Shown: positions 8,213-16,448, numbered from the stretch's first letter. The stretch is DNA of 39,223 nt from an uncultured Acidobacteriia bacterium (GCA_903900705.1 CAIUOG010000168.1:1-39223); one strand, 5' to 3'. Program-made: numbers and translations. Notes: generated by a model from the sequence alone, not told the origin.

Positions 8213-9492
8213 GACAACTCCTTCAGCGCTTCACCCGCGAAAGCGGCCTGTCGCGCGTCAAACCGGGGATTCAGATCCAGCGCTTTCTTCAGCATTTCCC
8301 GCGCTTCCTCCTTCTTCCCCAGCGCGTTCGCGATCAACCCGGCGTGGTAGTAAAACATCGGTTCCGGCGTCTGGAACCGCAGGGCTTTTTTCATCGCTTC
8401 CCCCGCTTCGGCATACTGTCGGTTCTTGAACAGCGCCCATGCCAGCGCATCGTAAGTGTAGATATCGCCGCGCACCTCCAGTTCGTTCTTCGCCAGTTCC
8501 AGCGCTCGCCCCGGGTTCCAGTCATGGTCGGCATAGATCATGGCAATATTGCGGTTCGCCTTCTCTTTCGCCGCCTGGCCTACTTCGTCGATCACCTGAA
8601 TCAGTTCCTTCTGCTTCGCGGCCTCGGCCGCATTTCCGGCGGCGGTGTAGTAATCAAAGAGCGCGGCCGAATAGTCGGGCAGCGGTGTGGCCGCCTGAGC
8701 CTGCCGCATGTAAGCGATCGCCGTCTTCCAGTCGTTTTCCGCCGCGGCCGCCTGTGCCGCTCCGGCCAGCGCCGGATGATAGTTCGGGAAGCGCCGCAAC
8801 GCCGCGCCAAAGGTCTGCGCGGCCTCTTTTGCGCGCCCGGTCTTGAGATAGATCTTGCCCAGTTCCACCTCGCACCAGGCCGTGTTCTCGGCCATGGGGC
8901 TTCCCGCGCTGATGGCCATTTTCATGATCTTCACCGCGTTCTCCACGTCGCCATAAAGAAAGCGGAAATAGGCCGCGCGGTTGTAGCTCGAAAGATCCGG
9001 ACGCAGCGAAACCATCTTCTGGTAAGCCTCGGCCGCCCGGTCATAGTTGCCCAGTTCCGTCATCGCGTCGCCCAGCGTGCCCCAGTTCCACGAGTCGTTC
9101 GGCGCCCATTCCGTGAGTTTCTCCGAATATTCCGCGGCCAGCCGGAATTCATGGCGTTCCAGCGCGATTTCCGTGCGCAGCCGCGCCGCCTCATAGTTCT
9201 TCGCATCCGCCCCGATCACCGCGTTCACCAGTTGCGAGGCCCGCTCCAGATAGCTGTAGTCCATCGACTCCCGCACTTTCTGGATATAAGCCCCCGCCAG
9301 CAGATTCTGGTAGTGCGGTACATCAGGCTGCACTTTGACAAGCGTCTCGTACATCGAGATATGCTCGTCTGTCTTCAGCATCGAAGTCGACTCTGTCAGG
9401 ATCCGGTCCTGATACGCCTGAGCCAGGCGATCCGCCGCGCCCGTCATCTGCGCGAACGCGGGAAGTGCGAGAAAAAAGAGTAGGGATTTCAT
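8209..9492 (-). CDS. Exported tetratricopeptide-repeat protein
   Basis: This 427-residue protein has a signal peptide (MKSLLFFLALPAFAQ) and TPR units through most of its length. Examples are WNWGTLGDAMTELGNYDRAAEAYQKMVSLRPD near residue 140 and YHAGLIANALGKKEEAREMLKKALDLNPR near the C-terminus. It is likely a periplasmic assembly or interaction platform. GAGGACTTT precedes the ATG, and a stem-loop at 9513-9540 separates it from the upstream DUF4331 gene. It overlaps the downstream HEAT gene by 4 bp. I cannot assign a specific partner beyond its two operon neighbours. Confidence 0.8.
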   Translation of the reverse strand: MKSLLFFLALPAFAQMTGAADRLAQAYQDRILTESTSMLKTDEHISMYETLVKVQPDVPHYQNLLAGAYIQKVRESMDYSYLERASQLVNAVIGADAKNYEAARLRTEIALERHEFRLAAEYSEKLTEWAPNDSWNWGTLGDAMTELGNYDRAAEAYQKMVSLRPDLSSYNRAAYFRFLYGDVENAVKIMKMAISAGSPMAENTAWCEVELGKIYLKTGRAKEAAQTFGAALRRFPNYHPALAGAAQAAAAENDWKTAIAYMRQAQAATPLPDYSAALFDYYTAAGNAAEAAKQKELIQVIDEVGQAAKEKANRNIAMIYADHDWNPGRALELAKNELEVRGDIYTYDALAWALFKNRQYAEAGEAMKKALRFQTPEPMFYYHAGLIANALGKKEEAREMLKKALDLNPRFDARQAAFAGEALKELS

Positions 9493-9512
9493 AGATAAAG
9501 TCCTCGAGTTTC

Positions 9513-9540
9513 GGGCAGGCTCCCTTTCAGGAACCTGCCC
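9513..9540 (-). promoter_or_regulatory. Intercistronic stem-loop
   Basis: GGGCAGGCTCC and GGAACCTGCCC form an 11-bp stem with one mismatch around a 6-base loop. It lies between the DUF4331 stop and the TPR start, on the same strand as both. No T-run follows, so it looks less like a terminator than an mRNA-stabilising or attenuating hairpin that would set unequal expression of the two genes. Confidence 0.45.
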
Positions 9541-9547
9541 TCGCCTC

Positions 9548-10984
9548 TTAGTTGCCGGTTAACAGACCCCTGCCGTTGGTGCCTTCCACCTGGCTGTGCT
9601 TATAGCCCGCGTGAGGAGCCGCGTGGAACGGGAAATGGTCGAGCAGCGGAACGTCATTCTGGTTGACGCCATCGCCCAACTGGTTATTCGGAGCGTTGCC
9701 GTAACCCGGCACCAGCACGCCCGCCAGCGCGCGGAAGCCGATATCCACCACATCGTCGATCGGCCTGCGGCCACCAAACGGCCAGCCCGCATTGTCGCCG
9801 GCCAGCGGTCCCAGACGGTTCTGGTTCGCCACCGGCGTCGGCGGAATGGTCAGGTCAACGCGCGTGATATCCGGCACAAATACGCCGAGAATATCGTTCC
9901 TCGGCGCGGGCGGAACCTTCAGGCCAAAGACGCCGTTCAGGATGCCGCTCGCGAAGAACGGGTCTCCGATGAACTTCGCAAACTGCTGGTCGTTTGCCGG
10001 CTCGCTGCGGTTCCAGTAATCCTTCATGGGCAGCGGGATGAGCGCTTCCACCGTGAGCGGATTGCCCACACGGTCCACCTGCACGTAGTTGCCATAGTTG
10101 ATGGGGTCCTGCGGGCTGGGGCGCACTGTCACGATCTGGCGGTGGGTGGAGGCCCAGACGCCAATCTTCGCGTTGGGCGACTTCGGATCCGTGGGGACCG
10201 AACCATCCGCCGTGAGCATGTTGATGGGCACTTCCAGCGCGATCAGGCTGATGTTGTAACCGGCAAAGCCGTCCACCGCCGCCGGAGCCGCCGCGCCCGG
10301 ACCCGTGTCCGCCGAACCCGCCAGAACCGGAGCGGGAGTGCGGAAATTCAGCGTGTCGAACGTCGCGCCGCTGTCGAAGTAAAACGCGTCGTCACGCGGC
10401 CCCGCAAACACGCGCATCCCATTGGCGAGCGTGAACACGGAAGGCTGGCCAAGCGTCGCTTCATACGCGGGCGTGGACTTCGGCCCCAGATTCGGCGGCG
10501 CAACCGAAAGCGGGTGACCCTTGGCGTCGTTGTAAATAAACGTGGCCTGGTTGGTCTTCAGATTCCGGATCACGACCACATAGGTCTGGTAGAGGAAAAT
10601 CCCGGGATCGTCAATGCCCTTCAGCGTGCCGAAGTAAGAGACGAACGTGGGATTGGGGCGCAGCTGGGTCTGGAAGACAAGGTCGATCTGCAGATCGGGA
10701 TTGCCGTCCAGACCGCGGGCGTTGTTGACGTTGAATCGGTACAGAACGCTGTCCGAGAACTTGTAGTAGCTGGGACCGTTGTCAGGATTCTGAAAACCCT
10801 GAACGCTCATGCTCATGACCACGCGATCAGACCTGCCCGCTTCATAACTGCGGAAAACATACAGGTCATTCAGATTCGCGGTTTGATCCTCGAGCAGCAG
10901 CGGGCCGTTCCGGTGACTGGCGGCGAATACCGACGCGCAGGCCAGAGCGGCCAGTGCGACGGTTCGCTTTGCGGTGGGGAACAT
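9548..10984 (-). CDS. DUF4331 domain exported protein
   Basis: This 478-residue protein has a signal peptide (MFPTAKRTVALAALACASVFA). The mature protein opens with ASHRNGPLLLEDQTANLNDLYVFRS, the SHR..P...D..A...DLY.F signature of DUF4331, and the family covers nearly the whole length. The biochemical function of DUF4331 is not established. The end of the protein (PLLDHFPFHAAPHAGYKHSQ) is His-rich, which could mean metal binding, but that is speculation. A strong AAGGAG lies 9 bp before the ATG. It is first in an operon with exported TPR and HEAT-repeat proteins and is divergent from ppc across a 239-bp regulatory region. Confidence 0.88.
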   Translation of the reverse strand: MFPTAKRTVALAALACASVFAASHRNGPLLLEDQTANLNDLYVFRSYEAGRSDRVVMSMSVQGFQNPDNGPSYYKFSDSVLYRFNVNNARGLDGNPDLQIDLVFQTQLRPNPTFVSYFGTLKGIDDPGIFLYQTYVVVIRNLKTNQATFIYNDAKGHPLSVAPPNLGPKSTPAYEATLGQPSVFTLANGMRVFAGPRDDAFYFDSGATFDTLNFRTPAPVLAGSADTGPGAAAPAAVDGFAGYNISLIALEVPINMLTADGSVPTDPKSPNAKIGVWASTHRQIVTVRPSPQDPINYGNYVQVDRVGNPLTVEALIPLPMKDYWNRSEPANDQQFAKFIGDPFFASGILNGVFGLKVPPAPRNDILGVFVPDITRVDLTIPPTPVANQNRLGPLAGDNAGWPFGGRRPIDDVVDIGFRALAGVLVPGYGNAPNNQLGDGVNQNDVPLLDHFPFHAAPHAGYKHSQVEGTNGRGLLTGN

Positions 10985-11080
10985 AGATGCTTCTCCTTAA
11001 TTTGTGTTTGAGGGGTCCTGATATGCGACGCCTTCAGCAGCAAGTACGGAGAGTGCGCGCAATCGGATTTAGCGTTTTCA

Positions 11081-11096
11081 GATCCGGTGCGGATTC
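11081..11096. promoter_or_regulatory. ATCCG-CGGAT inverted repeat
   Basis: ATCCG-GTG-CGGAT forms a perfect short dyad (11082-11094). Its ATCCG half-site is the core of the three tandem units that begin at 11092, so it may be another site for the same protein. It lies in the DUF4331/ppc divergent gap. Confidence 0.35.
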
Positions 11097-11160
11097 ATCC
11101 GTTTTCATGGGATCGATTCATCCGTTTTCATGGGATCGACATATCCGCTTCCATAAAACG
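11092..11160. repeat. Three tandem 23-bp iteron-like units upstream of ppc
   Basis: Units 11092-11114 and 11115-11137 are identical over all 23 bp. The third (11138-11160) is degenerate but keeps ATCCGyTTyCAT. The 23-bp period is close to two helical turns, so the sites face the same side of the DNA, as with operators for a cooperatively binding regulator. The array sits about 80 bp upstream of the inferred ppc promoter, in the divergent gap, and could act on either gene. Confidence 0.7.
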
Positions 11161-11170
11161 GAACGTACTC

Positions 11171-11223
11171 ATATAGAACTTCTATTGGATATAAGCGTCC
11201 CTCGTTCGCTATCCTCGAAAAGC
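11171..11223 (+). promoter_or_regulatory. ppc promoter with palindromic regulator box
   Basis: ATAGAACTTCTAT (11173-11185) is a perfect palindrome around its central C. It runs into a -35-like TTGGAT (11185-11190), then 19 bp, then TATCCT (11210-11215), 8 bp before ATG 11224. The same block with identical spacing precedes dabB. I infer a LysR-type box and a leaderless or near-leaderless ppc transcript. Confidence 0.65.
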
Positions 11224-13977
11224 ATGAACAGTACCGCTTCCGGGGATTTGAGCAAGGGGAACATCAGCAGGCAGGAACTGCGCCTGGCGGAACTCGCCAA
11301 GTGCGACCAGGATGGCGAGTTTCTGCTGGAAGCCTTTCGCCACGCCCTTTCGGCCATGGGCGAGGCCGCGCTGGCGGAGTTCGTCGGACGGGCTTTCGCG
11401 GGCGCCGCGCAGGACTCTCCCGGCTTCCCCTCGCGCGGCGCGGAAGCGCTTTCCGTCGCCTTCCAGTTGCTCGGCATGGCGGAGGAAAACGCGGGCAATC
11501 AGGCGCGCCGCCTGAATGAAATCGCCCACGGCCCCGATAGTTCGCCCGGCACCTGGCCCAACCAGTTGCGGCTGCTTCGCGAGGCGTCCTGGACGCCCGC
11601 GCAGATCAGCGGGGTGATTCCCCGGATCGAAGTGCAGCCCGTGCTGACCGCGCATCCCACCGAAGCCCGCCGCACCTCCGTCCTCGAACGCCATCGCGAA
11701 ATCTACCTGATGCTGGTGGAACGCGAAAGCACCCTGCTCACGCCGCTCGAACAGACCGGCCTCCGCACGCGCATCCAGACCGCAATTGAAGCGCTCTGGA
11801 GAACCGGCGAAATGATTCTCGACCGGCCCGATGTGGACGCGGAAATCCGCGGCACTCTGCACTACATTTCGCACGTCTTCCCCAGCGTGCTCCAACTCAT
11901 GTCGGAGCGCTTCCGCCAATCCTGGGAATGGGTCTTTCCGGAGGAAAAAGTTCCCGCGCCACCGCGCCTGTCCTTCGGCAGCTGGGTCGGGGGGGATCGC
12001 GACGGGCACCCGTTCGTCACCACCGACGTGACGCGCGGTTCGCTCGAACTGTTGCGCTCCCAGGCGATTGAAGTGCTTCGCACGCATCTCGCCTCTCTGG
12101 CAACAAAGCTGACCCTCTCAGACGCGGTCCAGCCCGCGCCCCGGTCCCTCTACGATCACCTCGCCCGCTTCGAGCGCACCAAAGCCACGGAACGGGCCAG
12201 TGAACCCTGGCGTCGCTCCGTGCACGTCATGATGGACCGTCTGCCCCGGCCGTCTGCATCTCCTGACGCCTACCGCCGCCACGAGGAACTGGAAGAGGAT
12301 CTCCGCCGCCTCGCCGCGTCCCTCGAAGAAGTTGGCGCGCAGGCCATCGTGCGGGACCACGTGGCCCCCCTGCAGGACCTGGTGTCCGCCTATGGCTTTC
12401 ACGGCGCCGCGCTCGATATCCGGCAGAACAGCACCTTTCACAACCGCGCCATCGGGCAGTTACTGGAGGCCGCGGGCGCGACGCCCGATGGCGCATCCTA
12501 TGCGGATTGGCCGGAAGCCCGTCGCCGCGAATGGATCGATCGGGAACTGGCGTCGCCGCGGCCATTCACGGTTTCAACGGCGTCCCTCGCGCCGGAAGCC
12601 GCGGCCTCGGTCGGCCTGTTCCGCCTGGTGCGGGAATGGCTTGCGGCGAACGGCAGCGCCGGCCTGGGTTCCTTCATCGTCAGCATGACCCACGCCGCTT
12701 CCGACCTGCTCGTTGTATATCTGCTCGCTCGCGAGGCCGGTCTGGCGCATGGCGCGGCGGGCGAACTCACGCCGGAGATCGCGGTGACCCCGCTCTTCGA
12801 AACCATCGACGACCTCGAAGCCAGCCCGGACATCATGGCGGAGTTCCTCGCGCATCCCGCCGCGCGACGGTCTCTCGACTACATTCAGCGGCGTGACAAA
12901 ACCGCGCGGCCGGTGCAGGAAATCATGATCGGCTACAGCGACAGCAACAAGGATGGTGGCATCCTCGCCAGCCAGTGGCACCTTCGCAAGGCACAGTTGC
13001 GGCTCACCGCCGTGGCGGAGCGGGCCGGCGTGGAACTGCGGTTTTTCCACGGCCGCGGCGGTACCATCGGGCGCGGCGCGGGTCCCTTCAACGCCTTCCT
13101 CGCGGGCCTGCCGGCCGGAACTCTGAAAGGCGGCCTGCGCACCACGGAGCAGGGCGAAGTGATCGCCCAGAAGTATGCCAACCGGCTCACCGCCGCCCTG
13201 CATCTGGAACGCATGCTGGCGGGCGCGACACGCCGGACCCTGATGCACCAGACGCTGGAGCGCGAGACGTCCGACTCTGTGGAAGAAGCCACCGAAGCGA
13301 TTGCCGCCGCCAGCCGCCGCGTCTACCGAAGTCTCATCGCGGCGCCCGGTTTCATGGAGTTTTTCGCGCAGGCCACGCCGATTGACGCCATCGAAAACAG
13401 CCGCATCGGTTCGCGCCCCTCGCGGCGCACCGGCCGCCGCACGCTCGAAGATCTGCGCGCCATCCCCTGGGTCTTCAGCTGGAGCCAGGCCCGTTATAAT
13501 CTCCCCGGCTGGTACGGTGTGGGCAGCGCCTTTCATGAGGTTTGCGGGGACGATCCGGCGCGCTGGGACCTTTTCGCACATGCCGCGAAAGACTGGCCGT
13601 TTCTTTCCTACGTGCTCCACAACGTGGAGTTCAGCGTGGCCGCGGCCGACCCCGAACTGATGGCCGAATATGCCTCCCTGGTGGAGGATGCCGAAGTACG
13701 GGAACGCTTCCTCGAAAGGATTCTGGCCGAGTATGAACTGACGCGGAGCGTCCTCGCGCGGCTCTATCCGAACGAACGCGGCGTGCGGCGGCCCAGGATG
13801 GAGAAGGCCATCGCCATCCGCCGCCATGCGCTCACCCTCCTGCATCGCGAACAGATCGCGGCATTGAAGCGTTGGCGCGAAGCCGTGCGCACACGCGCGG
13901 CGGACGCCGAGCAGTGCCTGCAATCCCTGCTCGTCACCGTGAACGCCATCGCCGGCGGCCTGAAAACCACGGGCTGA
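11224..13977 (+). CDS. ppc: Phosphoenolpyruvate carboxylase
   Basis: This protein carboxylates PEP with bicarbonate to oxaloacetate, the anaplerotic feed of the TCA cycle. From ATG 11224 it is 917 residues, normal for the bacterial enzyme. Signatures are VQPVLTAHPTEARR with catalytic His144, GSWVGGDRDGHPFVTT, IGYSDSNKDGG and the glycine-rich loop FHGRGGTIGRGAGP. The frame is open back to 10987, but that stretch encodes the iteron repeats and lies before the inferred promoter, so I reject it. The allosteric aspartate site looks altered: the Lys of the E. coli RPAKR motif is Arg (RPSRR), and the C-terminal RNTG is KTTG, losing the inhibitor-binding Asn. The gene converges on lysR with a 9-bp gap and shares its promoter design with dabB. 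Confidence 0.96.
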   Translation: MNSTASGDLSKGNISRQELRLAELAKCDQDGEFLLEAFRHALSAMGEAALAEFVGRAFAGAAQDSPGFPSRGAEALSVAFQLLGMAEENAGNQARRLNEIAHGPDSSPGTWPNQLRLLREASWTPAQISGVIPRIEVQPVLTAHPTEARRTSVLERHREIYLMLVERESTLLTPLEQTGLRTRIQTAIEALWRTGEMILDRPDVDAEIRGTLHYISHVFPSVLQLMSERFRQSWEWVFPEEKVPAPPRLSFGSWVGGDRDGHPFVTTDVTRGSLELLRSQAIEVLRTHLASLATKLTLSDAVQPAPRSLYDHLARFERTKATERASEPWRRSVHVMMDRLPRPSASPDAYRRHEELEEDLRRLAASLEEVGAQAIVRDHVAPLQDLVSAYGFHGAALDIRQNSTFHNRAIGQLLEAAGATPDGASYADWPEARRREWIDRELASPRPFTVSTASLAPEAAASVGLFRLVREWLAANGSAGLGSFIVSMTHAASDLLVVYLLAREAGLAHGAAGELTPEIAVTPLFETIDDLEASPDIMAEFLAHPAARRSLDYIQRRDKTARPVQEIMIGYSDSNKDGGILASQWHLRKAQLRLTAVAERAGVELRFFHGRGGTIGRGAGPFNAFLAGLPAGTLKGGLRTTEQGEVIAQKYANRLTAALHLERMLAGATRRTLMHQTLERETSDSVEEATEAIAAASRRVYRSLIAAPGFMEFFAQATPIDAIENSRIGSRPSRRTGRRTLEDLRAIPWVFSWSQARYNLPGWYGVGSAFHEVCGDDPARWDLFAHAAKDWPFLSYVLHNVEFSVAAADPELMAEYASLVEDAEVRERFLERILAEYELTRSVLARLYPNERGVRRPRMEKAIAIRRHALTLLHREQIAALKRWREAVRTRAADAEQCLQSLLVTVNAIAGGLKTTG

Positions 13978-13986
13978 TCCAGCCCC

Positions 13987-14925
13987 TCAGGGCTCCGGTT
14001 TTGCAACCGGCCGCGCCTTGCTCTTTCGCTCCCCCGGTGTGGCGTGCTGCAGCAGTTCCTTCACCAGAATGTTGGGAAAGGTGCGGCTCGGCGTAATGGC
14101 GTAAAACTTCTCCGTGATGGCGGAAAGACGGAAGCGCTCCACCAGCATGCCGGTGCGCAGTTCATCCTGCACCACCACCTTCGGCACCAGCGCCACGGCC
14201 TTGAGCCGCAGCGCCAGCACGCGCAGCATCGCCATGTCGTCCACTTCCGCCGCAATCACCGGGCGTATGCCGGCCTGCTCCAGAATCAGATCGAAGGACG
14301 AACGGACGTCGCTTTCGAGGCTCGGCAACAGCACGGGCGTCCCCCGGAAGTCCTCCGGAAAGCGGAACGCCTTCTGGCCCGCCACAGGCCTCGCGACCAG
14401 ACTGATTTCCTGTTCGGCGAGCAACTGGCATTGATATCCGGTCTCGGCGTCGCGGCGCAGCGCCTGGTTCGTCAGCACCACATCCACTTCGTGATTCCGC
14501 AATTGCGCGATCATGTCACGCACGCCACCGGTTCGCAGCACCAGTTCCACGTCGCGCCGGTTCCGCAGCGGCTTCACGAACTCCCACTGGAAGTTGCGGG
14601 AAAGTGTCGCCACCGCCCCCACGCGCAGCACCTGACGCGTCCGCGGAGAGCGGTGCTGCAGCGTGTCCACCAGTTCGTCTCCGGTCCGAAAAATCGAGTC
14701 CGCGTATTGCAGTGCCAGCCTGCCGGCTTCCGTCAGTGCCAGCCGCCGGTTCTGCCGCGTGAACAGCGGGTGCCCCAGACTTTCTTCAAGGTGCCGGAGC
14801 TGCACGCTGAGCGCGGATTGCGCCACATTCAGCATCGCCGCGGCCCTTGTCAGGCTGCCTTCATGTGCGATCACGCGGAAGTAGCGCAGGTGATGGTAGT
14901 TCAGCGTTGCATGAGTGGAAATCAT
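13987..14925 (-). CDS. LysR-family transcriptional regulator
   Basis: This 312-residue regulator has an N-terminal winged helix-turn-helix at residues 10-70 (LRYFRVIAHEGSLTRAAAMLNVAQSALSVQLRHLEESLGHPLFTR). A periplasmic-binding-protein-like effector domain follows from about residue 95. It is divergent from dabB across 73 bp and convergent with ppc. LysR proteins commonly control divergent neighbours and themselves, and CbbR-type members regulate carbon-fixation and DAB genes in autotrophs. The palindromic box shared by the ppc and dabB promoters is the obvious candidate target. The box also lies directly upstream of a perfect TATAAT for this gene, which fits autorepression. The effector is unknown. 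The first ATG is used; no Shine-Dalgarno sequence is apparent. Confidence 0.92.
   Translation of the reverse strand: MISTHATLNYHHLRYFRVIAHEGSLTRAAAMLNVAQSALSVQLRHLEESLGHPLFTRQNRRLALTEAGRLALQYADSIFRTGDELVDTLQHRSPRTRQVLRVGAVATLSRNFQWEFVKPLRNRRDVELVLRTGGVRDMIAQLRNHEVDVVLTNQALRRDAETGYQCQLLAEQEISLVARPVAGQKAFRFPEDFRGTPVLLPSLESDVRSSFDLILEQAGIRPVIAAEVDDMAMLRVLALRLKAVALVPKVVVQDELRTGMLVERFRLSAITEKFYAITPSRTFPNILVKELLQHATPGERKSKARPVAKPEP
13995..14010. terminator. Small hairpin at the ppc/lysR junction
   Basis: CCGGTT-TTGC-AACCGG forms a perfect 6-bp stem just inside the 3' end of lysR and 18 bp past the ppc stop. It could help terminate one or both convergent transcripts. It is short and lacks a clear T-run. 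Confidence 0.25.
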
Positions 14926-14942
14926 ATAGAGAACAGAACAAA

Positions 14943-14998
14943 ATTATATAAAACTTCTATTGGATCTATTGATCTTCCGCTCGCTACCCTGATACAGG
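14943..14998. promoter_or_regulatory. lysR/dabB divergent promoter with regulator box
   Basis: ATAAAACTTCTAT (14948-14960) differs by one base from the palindrome upstream of ppc. As there, it leads into TTGGAT (14960-14965), 19 bp, TACCCT (14985-14990), then 8 bp to ATG 14999. On the other strand a perfect TATAAT (14948-14943) lies 17 bp before the lysR ATG. A bound regulator could therefore activate dabB and block lysR together. Confidence 0.65.
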
Positions 14999-16444
14999 AT
15001 GCTTACAACACAGAAAGTGGCGCGTTCTTCCGCCTCCGCCGCCGCGCTGAGAGGACAGTACTTCGCGGCCCTCTGTCTTGCCGGGGCCATCGCCGCCGGT
15101 TTCTTTATGGACGCGCTGACCAGCGTGCTCCTGGTGCTCAGCACGTCTCTGTTTTTCGCCGTGGTTCGCTACTCCCGCCGCTACCTCGCGGGCGACCCCG
15201 GCCAGGGCCGCTTCACCTTCTGGCTCTGCGGCGCGGGCGCTTGTGTCTTCGCTCTCATACTGGTACAAAACCTTCTGTTGTTTGCACTGGCCTGGACGGG
15301 CATCAGCCTCAGTCTCCACCAGTTGCTGCAGTTCTACTCCCACCGTCCCGGCGCTCGCCTCGCGGCGCGGAAAAAGTTCCTCATCAGCCGCCTGGGCGAT
15401 TGCGCGCTGGCAGCCGCTCTGGCGCTGGCTTACGCAACGTTCGGCACGTGGGACTTCGCCGCCATGTTCACCGCCGCGGACCACCTGCGGCAACAGGGCC
15501 CCGCGCCGCTGCCAGCCACCGTACACTGGCTCGCCTGCCTGCTGGCCTTCGCGGCCCTGCTGAAATCCGCCCAGTTCCCCTTTCACAGCTGGTTGCCGGA
15601 CACCATGGAGACGCCCACGCCCGTCTCCGCGCTCATGCACGCCGGAATCATCAACGGCGGCGGCATCCTGATCCTCCGCCTGCGCCCCATCATTGCGCTT
15701 TCCGATGCGGCGCTGCTGCTGCTCGCGCTCACAGGCGGCTTCACGGCCCTCTTCGCCTCCGTGGTGATGCTCACCCAGGCCAGCGTGAAGCGCCAGCTGG
15801 CCTTCTCCACCGTTGCGCAAATGGGTTTCATGATGCTCGAATGCGGCGTTGGCGCATTCCACCTCGCCCTGCTGCACATCGTGGCGCACTCCTTCTATAA
15901 GGCCTTCACGTTCCTGTCCTCCGGCAGCGTGGTGGCTGATCGCAAAACCTCGGGCCTCATCGCTCCCCGCCGGCCCGTCCCCGCCGGAGTCCTTCTCTCC
16001 GGCCTCGCCGCCGCACTGGCTGTGGTCTTCGCTGTCAGCTACGGCTTCGGCGCGCACACTCCGGAGCAACCGGTGCTCACCGGCATCTTCACGCTCGCAC
16101 TGGCGCAACTTTTCTGGACTTCCTGGACCGCCCCGCGAACCTTCGCCCGACTCCCCTTCGGCCTGCTGCTGGGCGTGGCCTTCACCGTGGCCTACTTCCT
16201 CGCGGGCTTTGCCGCATCACACGTCCTCGCGCCCCTGCAAAGGGACAACCCGGTGGTCACCGCGGCCCTGCTGTGTATGTTCTGCGTCGTCGCTGTGATG
16301 CAGACGCAGTTGCCGCGCGCCGCGCAGGTCCCCTGGCTCGGCCGGATGTATGTGCACGCCCGCAACGGCTTCTACTTCAACACCCTCGCCAACAGAATCA
16401 CCATGGCGATCTGGCCGGTCCGGATGACCGGGGAAGGTCTCTAG
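14999..16444 (+). CDS. dabB: DabB, NuoL-like membrane subunit of the DAB bicarbonate-accumulation system
   Basis: This 481-residue polytopic membrane protein belongs to the proton-translocating NuoL/NdhF/MrpA family. The core motif LLKSAQFPFHSWLPDTMETPTPVSALMHAGIINGGG (Lys189, His196) and HIVAHSFYKAFTFLSSGSV carry the conserved Lys and His residues of the proton path. It is shorter than NuoL (about 610 residues), lacks the long lateral helix, and no other complex I gene is near. The 3' neighbour is DabA, so this is DabB, which couples the cation gradient to unidirectional CO2 hydration at the cytoplasmic face. Four bases separate its stop from dabA. The -10 box ends 8 bp before the ATG, so the transcript is probably leaderless. 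Confidence 0.9.
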   Translation: MLTTQKVARSSASAAALRGQYFAALCLAGAIAAGFFMDALTSVLLVLSTSLFFAVVRYSRRYLAGDPGQGRFTFWLCGAGACVFALILVQNLLLFALAWTGISLSLHQLLQFYSHRPGARLAARKKFLISRLGDCALAAALALAYATFGTWDFAAMFTAADHLRQQGPAPLPATVHWLACLLAFAALLKSAQFPFHSWLPDTMETPTPVSALMHAGIINGGGILILRLRPIIALSDAALLLLALTGGFTALFASVVMLTQASVKRQLAFSTVAQMGFMMLECGVGAFHLALLHIVAHSFYKAFTFLSSGSVVADRKTSGLIAPRRPVPAGVLLSGLAAALAVVFAVSYGFGAHTPEQPVLTGIFTLALAQLFWTSWTAPRTFARLPFGLLLGVAFTVAYFLAGFAASHVLAPLQRDNPVVTAALLCMFCVVAVMQTQLPRAAQVPWLGRMYVHARNGFYFNTLANRITMAIWPVRMTGEGL

Positions 16445-16448
16445 AGAT

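Noticed and set aside
11092-11160. CRISPR array
   Set aside because: The repeats abut with no spacers, only three units exist, and no cas gene is near.
10987-11223. In-frame upstream extension of ppc (79 more residues)
   Set aside because: It would translate the 23-bp iterons and the promoter shared with dabB. It does not resemble PEP carboxylase, and the ATG at 11224 gives the normal length.
12574-13923. Long minus-strand open frame opposite ppc
   Set aside because: It is a shadow frame caused by high GC. The plus-strand protein has all family motifs and the reverse product resembles nothing.
13995-14010. Strong intrinsic terminator for ppc
   Set aside because: The stem is only 6 bp, lies inside lysR coding sequence and has no convincing T-run; kept only as a weak candidate.
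14984-16108. Long minus-strand open frame opposite dabB
   Set aside because: Low-complexity Glu/Gly/Gln-rich shadow of a membrane protein gene.
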